Positions 35,903 through 45,203 of a DNA stretch of 64,000 nucleotides are shown in pieces (the first letter of the stretch is position 1; every line of letters begins with the position of its first letter). The DNA is from CAVTPU01 sp963736695 (GTDB taxonomy: Bacteria > Actinomycetota > Actinomycetes > Mycobacteriales > Micromonosporaceae): positions 2,914,001 through 2,978,000 of the forward strand of contig CAVTPU010000004.1 in assembly GCA_963736695.1 (NCBI GenBank), written 5' to 3'. Under the pieces are notes generated by a model. That model did not search any database and was not told the DNA's origin. It saw only the letters and a list, made by a program, of their open reading frames with translations. The position numbers were made by a program, and so were the translations under genes.

Positions 35903-37571
35903 CTGGTGGCTCCATGAAACGCGGCCTCAGCGGCTTCGCCGGCTCGATCCACGGGGCGTGCGTGGGTGCCTGCGGCGCGGCGCGCCAACGGCGGCCCACG
36001 CGGTCAACTCCGATCGGATAGATGGTGAGACTGCCATCCGCGCCGAACCGCATGCGCAGGAAACCCTTGAAGTGTTCGATTCCCTGGCCGGCGAAGAGCT
36101 CGTTGAGATTCACCCCAAACTGGCTGGCGATCACCAGATAGGCGGCGACGAGTTGCGTCGCGGCCACCGCGATCACGGGGCCGTAGACCGCCGCTGCGGA
36201 GAGCGCGGGCAATGGCCACTCGAGGTCGTCGAAGGCGAGACGTTGCCAGATCAACAAACCGGCGATGCCGAGCCCGACTTGCGTGACGCCATGCACGGCC
36301 CCGATGAGGTAGTGCCGAAAACGTGCGCCGCTCGCCGTGAGCCCGGCGGAGAAGAACATGGTGAGGGCGAAGATCCCAGCGATCATAAATCCGACCCGGA
36401 AGGTGAAGACCTGATGTTTGGTGTTGTCGATCGCAAGCAACAGCATCGTCTGAACCAGGCCGAGCAGCGCGACGAATCCGGGATTGCGCAGTGGCAGTCG
36501 AGCGAAGACCCCCGCGCCCAACGCCCGGGAGCGGGGTGCCGAGGGATAGGTCGCGCTGAGTCGATAGTCGTCCGGCGCGGAGCGGCGCCGCACGATGCTC
36601 GCCCTCGGTGGCACCTGCAGCCGTTTAGGAAGCCGATGCGTCGGATAGAGATATGCGCCGCCGCCGCCGGCGGTGATCAGATGACGGTCGGTGTTGCTGT
36701 AGCGGGCGTAGTGATGCAGGTCACCAGAGAGCATGAGGGACACCGTCGCGCCAGTCGGCGCGATGATCTTCCGTACGAAGTAGTCGGTGGTGTCGTATTC
36801 CTCGGCGATCTCGGCCGACTTCACCCAGGCCGGTGTGGGCGTGCAGACAATGACTCGGTCGCCGGCCCGCACCTGTGTCGCCACCTCGCGAAAATAGGCG
36901 AGTTGCGGATCGTCCAGATACGCCCCAGGTTGCGCGTCGATGGCGAACAGCCACCATCGCTGCGGCAGGCGCAGCGCGAAATAGCTGCGGGTCTGGGCGG
37001 TTCGCCATCCGCCGATGCGGGCGCCGTCCTGACGGGCGAAGACCCGCAGGAACGCCGTCAGGCCGTCGTACCAGTCGTGGTTGCCTGGCAGAGCGTAGAG
37101 GGTCGGCGCGACCTCGCCGGGCGGGACGACGGGAAACGCCGCGCGATAGGGACCCTTGAAGCGATCGTCATAGGCGGCGCCGCTCGCGGTGGGATAGACC
37201 TGGTCGCCGCCCATCACCACGATGTCGGCTCGGGGCAGAGTGTGGTCGCCGATGGACAGTTCCGGTTGCGCCATCAGATACGCGATGGAATAGGTGGCGT
37301 TAAATCCGTCACCAACGTCGGCGACATAGTCGAGCCAGACGTCCCCTTCCTGACTGTGGTCGTGCAGCGTCGACGGAAACGCGTTCTGAAGTTCGCGTTT
37401 GTCCAAATAGGCCCCGAACTGCTGAGCCAGCAACACGCGTGCGCCGGTGGCCGCGAGCAGGATCGGGCCGAGCCACGGAACGGGCCGACGTGGGGTGAAA
37501 CCCAGATCGTGTGGGTCGAGGGAAGCGGGACGAGGGGCGGCGGTCGCGGTGTCATCGATGGCTCCGGTCAC
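35892..37571 (-). CDS. Membrane-associated metallophosphoesterase
   Basis: A 559-residue calcineurin-like phosphoesterase. Metal motifs are MGGDQVYP, PGNHDWYDG and SGDLHHYARY. A hydrophobic segment lies near the N-terminus (VPWLGPILLAATGARVLLA), and four or five more occupy the C-terminal third, so the catalytic domain is fixed to the membrane. Its substrate is unknown. The start is uncertain; the GTG at 37571 is the last convincing in-frame candidate before sequence that reads into the tRNA-Thr promoter region. Confidence 0.82.
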   Translation of the reverse strand: MTGAIDDTATAAPRPASLDPHDLGFTPRRPVPWLGPILLAATGARVLLAQQFGAYLDKRELQNAFPSTLHDHSQEGDVWLDYVADVGDGFNATYSIAYLMAQPELSIGDHTLPRADIVVMGGDQVYPTASGAAYDDRFKGPYRAAFPVVPPGEVAPTLYALPGNHDWYDGLTAFLRVFARQDGARIGGWRTAQTRSYFALRLPQRWWLFAIDAQPGAYLDDPQLAYFREVATQVRAGDRVIVCTPTPAWVKSAEIAEEYDTTDYFVRKIIAPTGATVSLMLSGDLHHYARYSNTDRHLITAGGGGAYLYPTHRLPKRLQVPPRASIVRRRSAPDDYRLSATYPSAPRSRALGAGVFARLPLRNPGFVALLGLVQTMLLLAIDNTKHQVFTFRVGFMIAGIFALTMFFSAGLTASGARFRHYLIGAVHGVTQVGLGIAGLLIWQRLAFDDLEWPLPALSAAAVYGPVIAVAATQLVAAYLVIASQFGVNLNELFAGQGIEHFKGFLRMRFGADGSLTIYPIGVDRVGRRWRAAPQAPTHAPWIEPAKPLRPRFMEPPVTL

Positions 37572-37672
37572 GATCGCCGACCATAGTCTTCTCGTCGTCG
37601 ATTCGCCTACCCCATAGTGCGGGGAACCCGGGCGCGGAGGGCGGGTCGGATCGCGTACACTGAGACCCCGTT

Positions 37673-37749
37673 GCCGCCTTAGCTCAGTCGGCCAGAGCGA
37701 CGCACTCGTAATGCGTAGGTCCCGGGTTCGATTCCCGGAGGCGGCTCCA
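37673..37749 (+). tRNA. tRNA-Thr (anticodon CGT)
   Basis: A full cloverleaf: acceptor GCCGCCT/AGGCGGC, D-arm AGCTCAG, anticodon stem ACGCA/TGCGT with loop CTCGTAA (CGT at 34-36), T-arm GGGTTCGATTCCC, discriminator T and encoded CCA. It reads ACG codons. Confidence 0.97.
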
Positions 37750-37898
37750 CCCGGACGTGCCTGGACTATGCCAGGTGTCGTCTCGCTACCCCAATCTTGG
37801 TCATTTGTCGATCCGATGCATCGGCGCTCGTGAATCGACTGGACGAGTGGATCCTGGGGTGCGGCGTCCGTGGTGATCACGACGAGGGGGTGTCGGCC

Positions 37899-38498
37899 GT
37901 GCAGAGCCGCGTGCGGGTTCTAGGAGAGCAGCTCAACCCGCTGCTGACCGTGTTGCCATTGGCCATTCTTGGATCAGCGGTGTTGTTCGATATCGGCGGA
38001 CTCGCGAGCGGGCTGTTGTTCTTCGCCCGGGTCGCGTTGTGGGACATGGCGGCGGGCCTGCTCGCCGGTCTGGTCGCGGTGGGCGCGCTGCTCATCGATT
38101 TGATCGCTGCTCCGGCTCGAACGACGGCTCGGCGACTGCTGGTCGCCGAGACCGCCACGGCCGGTGGGATGGTCGCGATCTTCGGTGTGGTGTGGGCGAT
38201 CCGGATCGACGGGCAGCTCGCGAGCACTCTCGTGCCTGTGCTGGTGGAGGCTTTCGCGTTCGTCACTGGAGTCGTCGGAGCCTGGCTGGCGCGCGGCATT
38301 GTCGTCGGCGACGGCCTTCCGGAGGCGGGGCCGGCACTGCCGCGCGCCTACTATCCGGCATACGCGGCGCCCCGCCGAGACTCGGGGCAGACCCTCTCGC
38401 ACGCGTTCGTCGGCGCAAGTGCAGTCGCGATGGCTGCCGTGACCCGGGCGGCTCAGGCCTCGGTCGGGATCTGGCGGGGTCGACTGTTCCGTCGGTGA
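37899..38498 (+). CDS. DUF2231-like membrane protein
   Basis: A 199-residue protein with four to five membrane helices. The first (PLLTVLPLAILGSAVLFDIGGL) and second (WDMAAGLLAGLVAVGALLIDLIAA) have the layout of DUF2231 proteins, some of which bind haem or copper-like cofactors, though no such residues stand out here. I take the GTG at 37899 with GAGGGGG seven bases upstream; a GTG at 37890 is the alternative. Confidence 0.75.
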   Translation: MQSRVRVLGEQLNPLLTVLPLAILGSAVLFDIGGLASGLLFFARVALWDMAAGLLAGLVAVGALLIDLIAAPARTTARRLLVAETATAGGMVAIFGVVWAIRIDGQLASTLVPVLVEAFAFVTGVVGAWLARGIVVGDGLPEAGPALPRAYYPAYAAPRRDSGQTLSHAFVGASAVAMAAVTRAAQASVGIWRGRLFRR

Positions 38499-38508
38499 CG
38501 TGGCGCGA

Positions 38509-39348
38509 TCACGCCGCACGTCGCGACCGGGACGCGCGCCGCTTCGCCGGTCCTGAAGCCGAGGGCTCGTCCCGGGAAGCCTGTGCCCGTTCGACTGACG
38601 CGCGCAAGGCGGCCATGAGGTCGATGGCCTCGGTCGGCGCCGCCGGGGCGGCCGGCTGACCGACAACCTCCTCGCCGGTCACCTTGGCGTCGATGACCCG
38701 TTGCAACGCCGCCCGGTAGTCGTCGGTGAAGTCAGTCGGGGAGAAGTCGCCGGACATCGATTCGATGAGTGACCGCGCCATGGACAGTTCCTGCGGCCGC
38801 ACCTGAATCTTCTCCGAGAGAAAGGCGAATGCCGGCGACCGAACCTCGTCGGGCCACAGCATCGTGTTGAGCACCAGCACGTCGTCACGAACCCGCAGCG
38901 TGGCGAGCTGTTCTCGTTGCCGCAACGCGACCTTGACGATCGCGACCCGGTCTGACCCGGTCAGTGCGTCACGCAGCAGCAGATAGGGCTTGGCGGCGAT
39001 GCTTTCGGGCTCCAGATAGTAGGCCTTGTTGTAGAGGATCGGATCGACCTGACTCGTCGGCACGAACTCCAACACGTCGATGGCTCGGCTGCTGGTCAAC
39101 GGAAGGTCCGCGAAGTCGTCGTCGGTGAGCACCACGATCTGGCCACCACCGAGGTCGTAGCCCTTGGCGATGTCGTCGAACGAGACTTCCGCGCCGCACG
39201 CCGAGCAGGTCCGCCGATATTTGACGCGTCCGCCGTCCGCGCGGTGCACCTGGTGAAACCGGATGTCCTTCTCCTCGGTGGCCGAATAGAGCTTCACCCC
39301 GATCGAGACCAGGCCGAAGGAGACGGCGCCTTTCCAGATCGCTCGCAT
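38509..39348 (-). CDS. ku: Non-homologous end-joining protein Ku
   Basis: The 279-residue protein starts with the Ku signature MRAIWKGAVSFGLVSI and contains the YRRTCSACG segment and the conserved KIDLxxAL-like EAIDLMAALRAS near the end, followed by a basic tail. Bacterial Ku homodimers thread onto broken DNA ends and recruit LigD. The divergent ligase and polymerase genes confirm the pathway. An in-frame ATG at 39360 is possible. Confidence 0.96.
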   Translation of the reverse strand: MRAIWKGAVSFGLVSIGVKLYSATEEKDIRFHQVHRADGGRVKYRRTCSACGAEVSFDDIAKGYDLGGGQIVVLTDDDFADLPLTSSRAIDVLEFVPTSQVDPILYNKAYYLEPESIAAKPYLLLRDALTGSDRVAIVKVALRQREQLATLRVRDDVLVLNTMLWPDEVRSPAFAFLSEKIQVRPQELSMARSLIESMSGDFSPTDFTDDYRAALQRVIDAKVTGEEVVGQPAAPAAPTEAIDLMAALRASVERAQASRDEPSASGPAKRRASRSRRAA

Positions 39349-39441
39349 CGGCTCCCCCATTTCACCCGACCGTCGCTTCGCCCAGCATCGCATGGATGAC
39401 CTCGACAGTTCCGGCTCTCCGGCGGGCCAGCAGGCAATACC

Positions 39442-40422
39442 GTGGGTCGTGTGACCCGCGAGCCGGTCGTGCCGAGGCCCATGTCGGCCACGGCGGAGGC
39501 GATGCCGGCCGGCCCCGACTGGGCGTTTGAGCTCAAATGGGACGGGGTGCGTGCACTCGCGGCCATCGCCAACGGGCACGCCCGGCTGTTCGCCCGCTCG
39601 GGCGCCGAGATCACCTCGGCATATCCCGAACTCGCCGGCCTCGGGACGGCTGTGACCAGAGCGACCGGCGTGACGAGCGTCGTGCTCGACGGCGAGATCG
39701 TGTTGTTCGACAGTGACGGCCGACCGTCGTTCGCCGCCCTCGCCGAGCGAATTCATGTGCGGCAACGTCGGCGCGCCGAACGGCTGGCAGCCGCGCACCC
39801 CGTCACGTACATGATCTTTGATGTGATCGAGGTGGACGGCGCGACCATGTGTCGTCAGACCTATGCCCACCGCCGTGAGTGGCTGGACCGTCTCGCCGCC
39901 GGGTGGGGCGAGGGCGGCCACTGGGTTGTGCCGCCCTTCTTCGCCGACGGCCCGGCCACCCTCGCCGCCGCCACCGAGATGCGGCTCGAGGGCGTGGTGG
40001 CCAAACGGTTGACATCGACCTATCAGCCCGGCCGGCGGTCCCGCGACTGGCGCAAGATCAAACCCCGAAACAGCGGCGACTACGTGGTGGGTGGCTGGCG
40101 TCCCGGCCGACGTGCGCTCGGAGCGCTGTTGATTGGCCTGTACGACGAAGGCGGCGTGCTGCACTATCGCGGCCGAGTCGGAAGTGGCATCTCCACCGTC
40201 GTCGAACGTGACCTGCTGGCTCGGCTCGCCCGGCTGCGAGCCGTCGATTCGCCATTCGCCGAACCGGTGCCCCGAGCCGACGCGTCCGGAGCCACCTTCG
40301 TCAACCCGGTCATCGTCGTCGAAGTGCGCTACGGCGAGATCACCCGAGACGGCCGGTTGCGCTTTCCCAGCTTCCTTCGGACGCGTCCGGACAAGACCCC
40401 CGGGGAGACCAGCGATGTCTGA
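39442..40422 (+). CDS. ATP-dependent DNA ligase (LigD ligase-type)
   Basis: The 326-residue protein is an adenylating DNA ligase with catalytic Lys in FELKWDGVRA, motif III DGEIVLFD, motif IV EGVVAKRL and motif V WRKIKPR, plus an OB domain. It corresponds to the ligase part of LigD and would seal ends held by Ku. It is made as a separate protein, not fused to the polymerase. GTG 39442 or 39451 is the start. Confidence 0.92.
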   Translation: MGRVTREPVVPRPMSATAEAMPAGPDWAFELKWDGVRALAAIANGHARLFARSGAEITSAYPELAGLGTAVTRATGVTSVVLDGEIVLFDSDGRPSFAALAERIHVRQRRRAERLAAAHPVTYMIFDVIEVDGATMCRQTYAHRREWLDRLAAGWGEGGHWVVPPFFADGPATLAAATEMRLEGVVAKRLTSTYQPGRRSRDWRKIKPRNSGDYVVGGWRPGRRALGALLIGLYDEGGVLHYRGRVGSGISTVVERDLLARLARLRAVDSPFAEPVPRADASGATFVNPVIVVEVRYGEITRDGRLRFPSFLRTRPDKTPGETSDV

Positions 40423-41293
40423 ACGAGTTCGTGTGCGGGTGGCCGACCGCGAACTGCACCTGTCCCATCTCGACAAAGTGCTCTATCCGCGGACCGGCTA
40501 CACCAAGGCCGAGGTGATCGACTACTACACGCGCATCGGGCCGGTCATCCTGCCCCACCTGCGCGACCGACCCCTGACCCGGTTCCGCACCCCGGATGGA
40601 GTCGAAGAACCCGGATTCTTCGAGAAGAATCTGCCCGCCGGAACACCATCGTGGGTGCGACGACAACGACTCCCGGTGCCCGGATCCGGATCCGATCGGG
40701 AGAGTCTGGAGTTTGTGGTCGTCGACGAACTGGCCACCCTGGTATGGCTGGCGAACCTCGCAGCCGTCGAACTGCACACCCCACAGTGGAGACTCGCGGG
40801 CCGCCGTCCCACCAGCCCCGACCAGCTCGTCATCGATCTCGACCCCGGTCCAGGTGTCGGACTGGCCGAGTGTTGCGCCGTGGCGCTCGCCGCTCGAGAC
40901 CGGCTGCGTCGCGACGGGCTCGAACCGGTGGCGAAGACCTCCGGAAAAAAGGGAATGCAATTGGTCTGTCGGCTCGACGCGACGAGAGACTCGGCGACGA
41001 TCGCTGGCTATGTGCGGACTATCGCGACCGAGTTGGAGCGGGCGGCGCCGGAACTGGTCACGGCGACCATGGCGAAACACCATCGGGTGGGCCGGGTCTT
41101 CCTCGATTGGAGTCAGAACGTCGCCGCGAAGACGACGGTGTCCGTCTATTCACTGCGGGCCACTCCCGAACCGGCGGTCTCGGCGCCGGTTACCTGGGCG
41201 GAGGTTGAGGCCGCCGAGGTGCGTCGGTTGTCTCCCGCCGAGGTGTTGGCCCGAGTCGAACGGGATGGTGATCTGTTCGGCGCGATGGTGTGA
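40415..41293 (+). CDS. ligD: LigD-type polymerase/primase domain protein
   Basis: A 292-residue archaeo-eukaryotic primase-type polymerase of the LigD family. Visible motifs are VIDLDPGPGV (metal-binding DxD), KTSGKKGMQL, and FLDWSQN. It fills gaps at DNA ends during NHEJ. The ATG overlaps the ligase gene by eight bases. No 3'-phosphoesterase/nuclease domain of LigD is found in this locus. Confidence 0.92.
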   Translation: MSERVRVRVADRELHLSHLDKVLYPRTGYTKAEVIDYYTRIGPVILPHLRDRPLTRFRTPDGVEEPGFFEKNLPAGTPSWVRRQRLPVPGSGSDRESLEFVVVDELATLVWLANLAAVELHTPQWRLAGRRPTSPDQLVIDLDPGPGVGLAECCAVALAARDRLRRDGLEPVAKTSGKKGMQLVCRLDATRDSATIAGYVRTIATELERAAPELVTATMAKHHRVGRVFLDWSQNVAAKTTVSVYSLRATPEPAVSAPVTWAEVEAAEVRRLSPAEVLARVERDGDLFGAMV

Positions 41294-41301
41294 CCGTGCA
41301 G

Positions 41302-41700
41302 TCAGTTTCGGGGAGTCCATTGTCGACGCACCACCACCACGTCGGTGTCCGCCGCGACCAGATCGGCCTCGGTGGGCCGCGCCGCGTCGCGCGCACGCAT
41401 CGCGGCCGTCAGGCTCACCTGTGACGATCCGCCGCCGACGAGGCCCCGCAGGCTGCGTTCGGCGTGGGAGCGGTCGGTGGGTGGATGGTCGCCGACCGAC
41501 ACCTTCACCGGCGGCCCGTGTGATTCGGACGCCGCGCGGGCCCCGGCCCCGGCGTCGCTCCTGCCAGGGGCATCGGGGCCGGTGATGGGGCCGCAGCGGG
41601 CCGTCGGACTCGGCGTCGGCGCAATACGGGCTCGTCGGACACGGTTTCCCTCTCGTTCACCACATGAATCAGAACAATTCGAGCACCGAAGGGGCTTCAT
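41302..41700 (-). CDS. Small hypothetical protein downstream of eis-like gene
   Basis: A 132-residue frame that begins inside the end of the acetyltransferase gene. The C-terminal part (GLVGGGSSQVSLTAAMRARDAARPTEADLVAADTDVVVVRR) is protein-like, and I recall similar endings in actinobacterial proteins of unknown function. The N-terminal part with CSNCSDSC may be real or may be an extension. Other starts cannot be separated by eye. Confidence 0.45.
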   Translation of the reverse strand: MKPLRCSNCSDSCGEREGNRVRRARIAPTPSPTARCGPITGPDAPGRSDAGAGARAASESHGPPVKVSVGDHPPTDRSHAERSLRGLVGGGSSQVSLTAAMRARDAARPTEADLVAADTDVVVVRRQWTPRN

Positions 41701-42895
41701 GCCAGCCGAATCCGACGCTCGCGGTTGCGAGCGCTCCGGGACGAGACTCCTCGACTAGGCCCGCGTTCGCGAGTGCGGCGAGGGTAGTCCCACCCAGATA
41801 GGCGGCTCCGAGAGCCCGAACGTCGCAGCGAAGCTCCGTCGGGTCGTCGGTGGGCGTGCAGGAGGCAGCGGTCGGCGACCCGGTGAGCCGCCAGCGGCCC
41901 GAGTTGGCGGGGATACGTGCGTCGGTGACCTCGATCACCACGTCGATGTCGGTGGCATAACGGCGGGCGGTGAGCGCGGCAGGCAGGTCGACCACGCGAA
42001 CCCAGAGCCCGTCGGAGACTTTGGCAAGCATTCGACGCGGCTCGTCGACCATGAAGAAGAGGGGCTCGTCGAGTCCGTTTATCCACGCCGTCACCGACCG
42101 GGTCAGGTCGAGGGTGAGCAGGAACCGCCACAACTCCGTGTATGCCCGTCGCGAGGTGGCGACGACCTCGCGCACCCGCACTTCACCGGTGGGCCCGCCG
42201 TCGTTCCAACTCTGCGCGGTGCGAAACAGAACATAGCCCTCCAATCCTGCCTCGCCGTCGTGCAGCACCGCTCGGAGAGCGCTGCCACCGTTGCGGCCGC
42301 TGGCCGGGTCGGCGAGCAGATAGTCCCAGTACCGAGGCAACCGTTGTGACCAGCCGTTACGACCGGCGTACAGCGTGTCGTAGAACGCGGCGATCTCGTC
42401 TCGGATCTTGGCCAGAGGCGCCTCGCGCAACCTGCCCGGAGTCGGGCCCGCAGGCGGCAACGTCACCTCGCGCGAGTCGATGGTGAAGCCTGCCTTACGC
42501 ACGCCGAGTCCAAACCCAAACCGCTGATAGATGCGTGCCTCGCTGGCCCACAGCACCGCGATCGGTTCGCCCGCAGCGCGAATGTCGGCGAAGAGTCGGC
42601 CCATCATCGTGCTGAGCACGCCGCGGCGACGATGTGTCGGCGCGACCGAGACGTCGGTGATGTGACCGGCCGCGACTGTGCCGCCGGGGATCGCGAGTCG
42701 ACGGGTGAGCACGGCCGATGTTCCCGCGATCTCGCCCGCGCGCCGGGCCACGAGAAAGCGGTCCGGCTCAAAACGCGCACGCTCGGCGGCCGACGTCTCC
42801 TCGTCCGTCATTTCGTTGAAGGCTGTCGATGCTATCTGGGCGAGGTCGTCCCACTCGCTGGCTTGCGCCGTGGCGAGCACTATGTCATCTGGCAT
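41669..42895 (-). CDS. eis: Eis-family GNAT acetyltransferase
   Basis: A 408-residue protein with two GNAT-type folds and a sterol-carrier-like C-terminal domain. The acetyl-CoA loop is APTHRRRGVLSTMM, the general-acid Tyr is in YQRFGFGLG, and the protein ends in Phe (VLELF), the C-terminal carboxylate used as base in Eis. Eis enzymes acetylate aminoglycosides and other amines, so this might affect drug sensitivity, but the natural substrate is unknown. Confidence 0.9.
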   Translation of the reverse strand: MPDDIVLATAQASEWDDLAQIASTAFNEMTDEETSAAERARFEPDRFLVARRAGEIAGTSAVLTRRLAIPGGTVAAGHITDVSVAPTHRRRGVLSTMMGRLFADIRAAGEPIAVLWASEARIYQRFGFGLGVRKAGFTIDSREVTLPPAGPTPGRLREAPLAKIRDEIAAFYDTLYAGRNGWSQRLPRYWDYLLADPASGRNGGSALRAVLHDGEAGLEGYVLFRTAQSWNDGGPTGEVRVREVVATSRRAYTELWRFLLTLDLTRSVTAWINGLDEPLFFMVDEPRRMLAKVSDGLWVRVVDLPAALTARRYATDIDVVIEVTDARIPANSGRWRLTGSPTAASCTPTDDPTELRCDVRALGAAYLGGTTLAALANAGLVEESRPGALATASVGFGWHEAPSVLELF

Positions 42896-42946
42896 GTCCC
42901 CGTCTTACCCTCTGCGGCCGCATCTCGCGAGTGATTTGCTCCCGGC

Positions 42947-42979
42947 GCGTCGATGGCGCGTCGATGGCGCCTCGATGTC
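42947..42979. repeat. Three tandem 11-bp repeats upstream of eis
   Basis: Two exact copies of GCGTCGATGGC and one variant (GCCTCGATGTC) lie side by side in the divergent promoter region between eis and the next membrane protein. Confidence 0.7.
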
Positions 42980-43089
42980 GTGGTGCACGGGTGAACTGCC
43001 TCCACGTGGCGTGCTGCGGCGCGCCGGGTGGCCACCGTCGGCGATAATCTCGAACAGTGTGACGGCAGACAAAAGGGGAAGGCGGAGAG

Positions 43090-43617
43090 ATGCACCCACC
43101 GAGTGATCCGTGGGAAAGTCCGATCGAGCCAATCGTGCCCCAAACCCCAACTCCCATGTACGGTCGAGCGCCGGTGCCGCCTCCGCCCGTGCGGCAACCG
43201 ACCTCGGAATATCTTCCGGTCGTGCCGGTCAGACAGGCCCACGCCGGGCGCCCGCTGTCCTATCAGCGGGCAAGTCGAGCGTCGTTGCGCAGCCTCGCGG
43301 ATGGATGGGGGTTCTCCGCGACTGGACTGATCGTGGCTTTCGCAGGCTGGGGTCTCTATGCCGTTGCGGGTCGCGGCAGACTGCATATGCCGTTCGTCGG
43401 GTTCCTGGTGACGGTCACCGTGGCCGTCGGTCTCTTCGCGGTCAGCCGATGGCTCGGTTACGTCGTGCTCGGTCGGTTGTTGCATCGGCCTCGACCACAT
43501 GCGAGATGGGCACACTCGATAACCGGTTTGTTCCTCGCCGCCGCCGGTGTGTCCTATCTCGTGCAGACCAGTTGGATGGTTGACGGGAGCGGCTGGCTGA
43601 GCGACGGTTGGCGATAG
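43090..43617 (+). CDS. Hypothetical membrane protein
   Basis: A 175-residue protein with a Pro-rich cytoplasmic N-terminus of about 70 residues and three membrane helices (about 76-92, 100-118, 142-158). An ATG with GGAGAG five bases upstream is well supported. No known family is recognised. Confidence 0.8.
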   Translation: MHPPSDPWESPIEPIVPQTPTPMYGRAPVPPPPVRQPTSEYLPVVPVRQAHAGRPLSYQRASRASLRSLADGWGFSATGLIVAFAGWGLYAVAGRGRLHMPFVGFLVTVTVAVGLFAVSRWLGYVVLGRLLHRPRPHARWAHSITGLFLAAAGVSYLVQTSWMVDGSGWLSDGWR

Positions 43618-43822
43618 GGGTGTGCCGCTCGTCACGCGTAACCTTGTCGGGCGGCTGACGCGACGGGCGGGGCGATCCAGGCAGACTGTCGCGGGGTGGC
43701 CAATCGGCAGAGGGCGGACCTGCCTGTTCGCGGGTCGGGCACATCGCGAGTCGTTGGTGTGACCCAAGCGAGACACCCGGACAACAGCCAAGCACAGCCC
43801 GGTCGGCGGCGGAGGAGCGGAT

Positions 43823-45019
43823 ATGAACGACAAGAGCACAGCGGGATATGACGCGGCGCCGACCGAAGTCGAGGCCGTGCTGCACAGCCTATGTGGTTAT
43901 CACCTCGCTGAGCGTGACCCATTACATAGATATCACGTGCTCACCCGCGACCAGGTGCTCTATGACGACGTGGTGGCGGCCATCCGCCGGGAACGCAGTC
44001 GCGCCATCGACGAACTGCTCGCGGCCGGGCACACCGCCACAGAGATCGCCGAAAAGACGAATCTCGGCTCGCGGCAACGGGTGCAGCGCTTCGCCGCCCT
44101 CGCCCGCGCGACGCGAGTGGCCGATGCCATCGTCCCAGTGGCCGAGTCGGGCGTCGCCGAACAACTCCCGGCCGAGCCCGTGACCGCCGAGCCACACATT
44201 GTCGAGTCGGTGCCTGTGCCAGTGGCTGATGTTTCGGAGCCCGCCGAGTCGTTGGTCGCTGCGCCGGTCGCGAAGCCGGTGCTCGACGGAATGCCGATCC
44301 GAGACTCGATTCAGGTGCAGGAACCGATGCCGGTGCTCGACTCGATGCCCGCACTCGACCTTCTGCCCCCGATCGATCTCGGTTCGCTGGTCGACATGAG
44401 TCGAGGCCGGCCGGTTGACGCGAATGAGGAGATCGCGAGCGCGGCCGGGAAGATCGCCATCGCCGCACATCTCTCGCCCGTTGGACCTTTCCCTATGTTT
44501 GTCGAGGAGCCCCTCGGTGAACCTGGTTCTTCGTGGGCGCCTCCCGTCGTGCCAGGCGCCCTCGGGATTACGGCGGCGCCACACGCAATGTTGCCATTGG
44601 AGTTGGGCGTTGATCCGTCCGCGAACGTGGTGATCGGAGCGGTCATGGCCGAGCCCATGGTGTCGGTGACCGCGTCCGACGTCCTAGCCGTCGCTGGCGT
44701 TGGCGCGGAAAGTCTGAACGCCGGGAGCGTGATCGCGGAGAGTGCGGCTGGGGAGAGCGTCGTTATGGACGGAACTTCCGCAGACGCTGATCCCGAACAC
44801 GACGACAACGACGAGATCGAGGCGGTCTTTCCCACGTGGGGTGTTCCTTCCGGGACTCAGCGTGCCAAACATCGGCTGGCGGATCGGGACCGACGCGACA
44901 CGGGCGACGACTCGGCGTCGGTGAAGCCGGCCTCCGCCACCTTCTTGCGTTCCTCAAAGGACGCGTCGGGCAGCGACACTCCGTGGTGGCGGCGCAACAG
45001 GGACACCGGCGCGGCCTGA
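43823..45019 (+). CDS. Hypothetical protein with HTH-like N-terminus and low-complexity body
   Basis: A 398-residue protein. Residues about 40-95 (YHVLTRDQVLYDDVVAAIR, DELLAAGHTATEIAEKTNLGS, RVQRFAALARA) look like a helix-turn-helix that may bind DNA. The rest is acidic, Val/Pro/Ala-rich and probably disordered, with repeated ...VLDSMP / PVLDGMP elements about residues 150-180. ATG with GGAGGAG upstream is clear. I know no named family. Confidence 0.75.
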   Translation: MNDKSTAGYDAAPTEVEAVLHSLCGYHLAERDPLHRYHVLTRDQVLYDDVVAAIRRERSRAIDELLAAGHTATEIAEKTNLGSRQRVQRFAALARATRVADAIVPVAESGVAEQLPAEPVTAEPHIVESVPVPVADVSEPAESLVAAPVAKPVLDGMPIRDSIQVQEPMPVLDSMPALDLLPPIDLGSLVDMSRGRPVDANEEIASAAGKIAIAAHLSPVGPFPMFVEEPLGEPGSSWAPPVVPGALGITAAPHAMLPLELGVDPSANVVIGAVMAEPMVSVTASDVLAVAGVGAESLNAGSVIAESAAGESVVMDGTSADADPEHDDNDEIEAVFPTWGVPSGTQRAKHRLADRDRRDTGDDSASVKPASATFLRSSKDASGSDTPWWRRNRDTGAA

Positions 45020-45052
45020 CCCATCCGCACCGAAAGCGGTGAGCGCAGGATG

Positions 45053-45128
45053 TGATCATGCTGTTGACGTTGCGAAAGCTTTGGAGCGGCCGACGGGAAT
45101 CGAACCCGCGTAGCCAGTTGGGAAGACT
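45053..45128 (-). repeat. tRNA-Gly 3'-half remnant / putative att-like repeat (distal copy)
   Basis: On the minus strand this is the 3' half of a tRNA-Gly (anticodon loop CTTCCCA, full T-arm and acceptor 3' strand) with 28 bases of 3' flank; there is no matching 5' half. The 33 bp at 45081-45113 are identical to 46052-46084 in the intact tRNA-Gly, and the flanking 3' bases align imperfectly with that gene's downstream region. The arrangement is that of an integration site with the reconstituted tRNA at one end. Confidence 0.75.
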
Positions 45129-45203
45129 TGCTCGGACTATGCCTGGTGGTTCCGTAGCCATCCGGGCAGCGGATATTGGTTCTGGTTTGTTCCGCTTCCG
45201 GCG

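Noticed and set aside
35742..37586. A 614-codon plus-strand frame over the metallophosphoesterase
   Set aside because: It is antisense to a well-recognised enzyme and rich in Arg, His and Gln without any domain.
41345..41758. A 137-codon plus-strand frame near the eis gene
   Set aside because: It is antisense to the end of eis and to the candidate small gene and has no ribosome site or domain.
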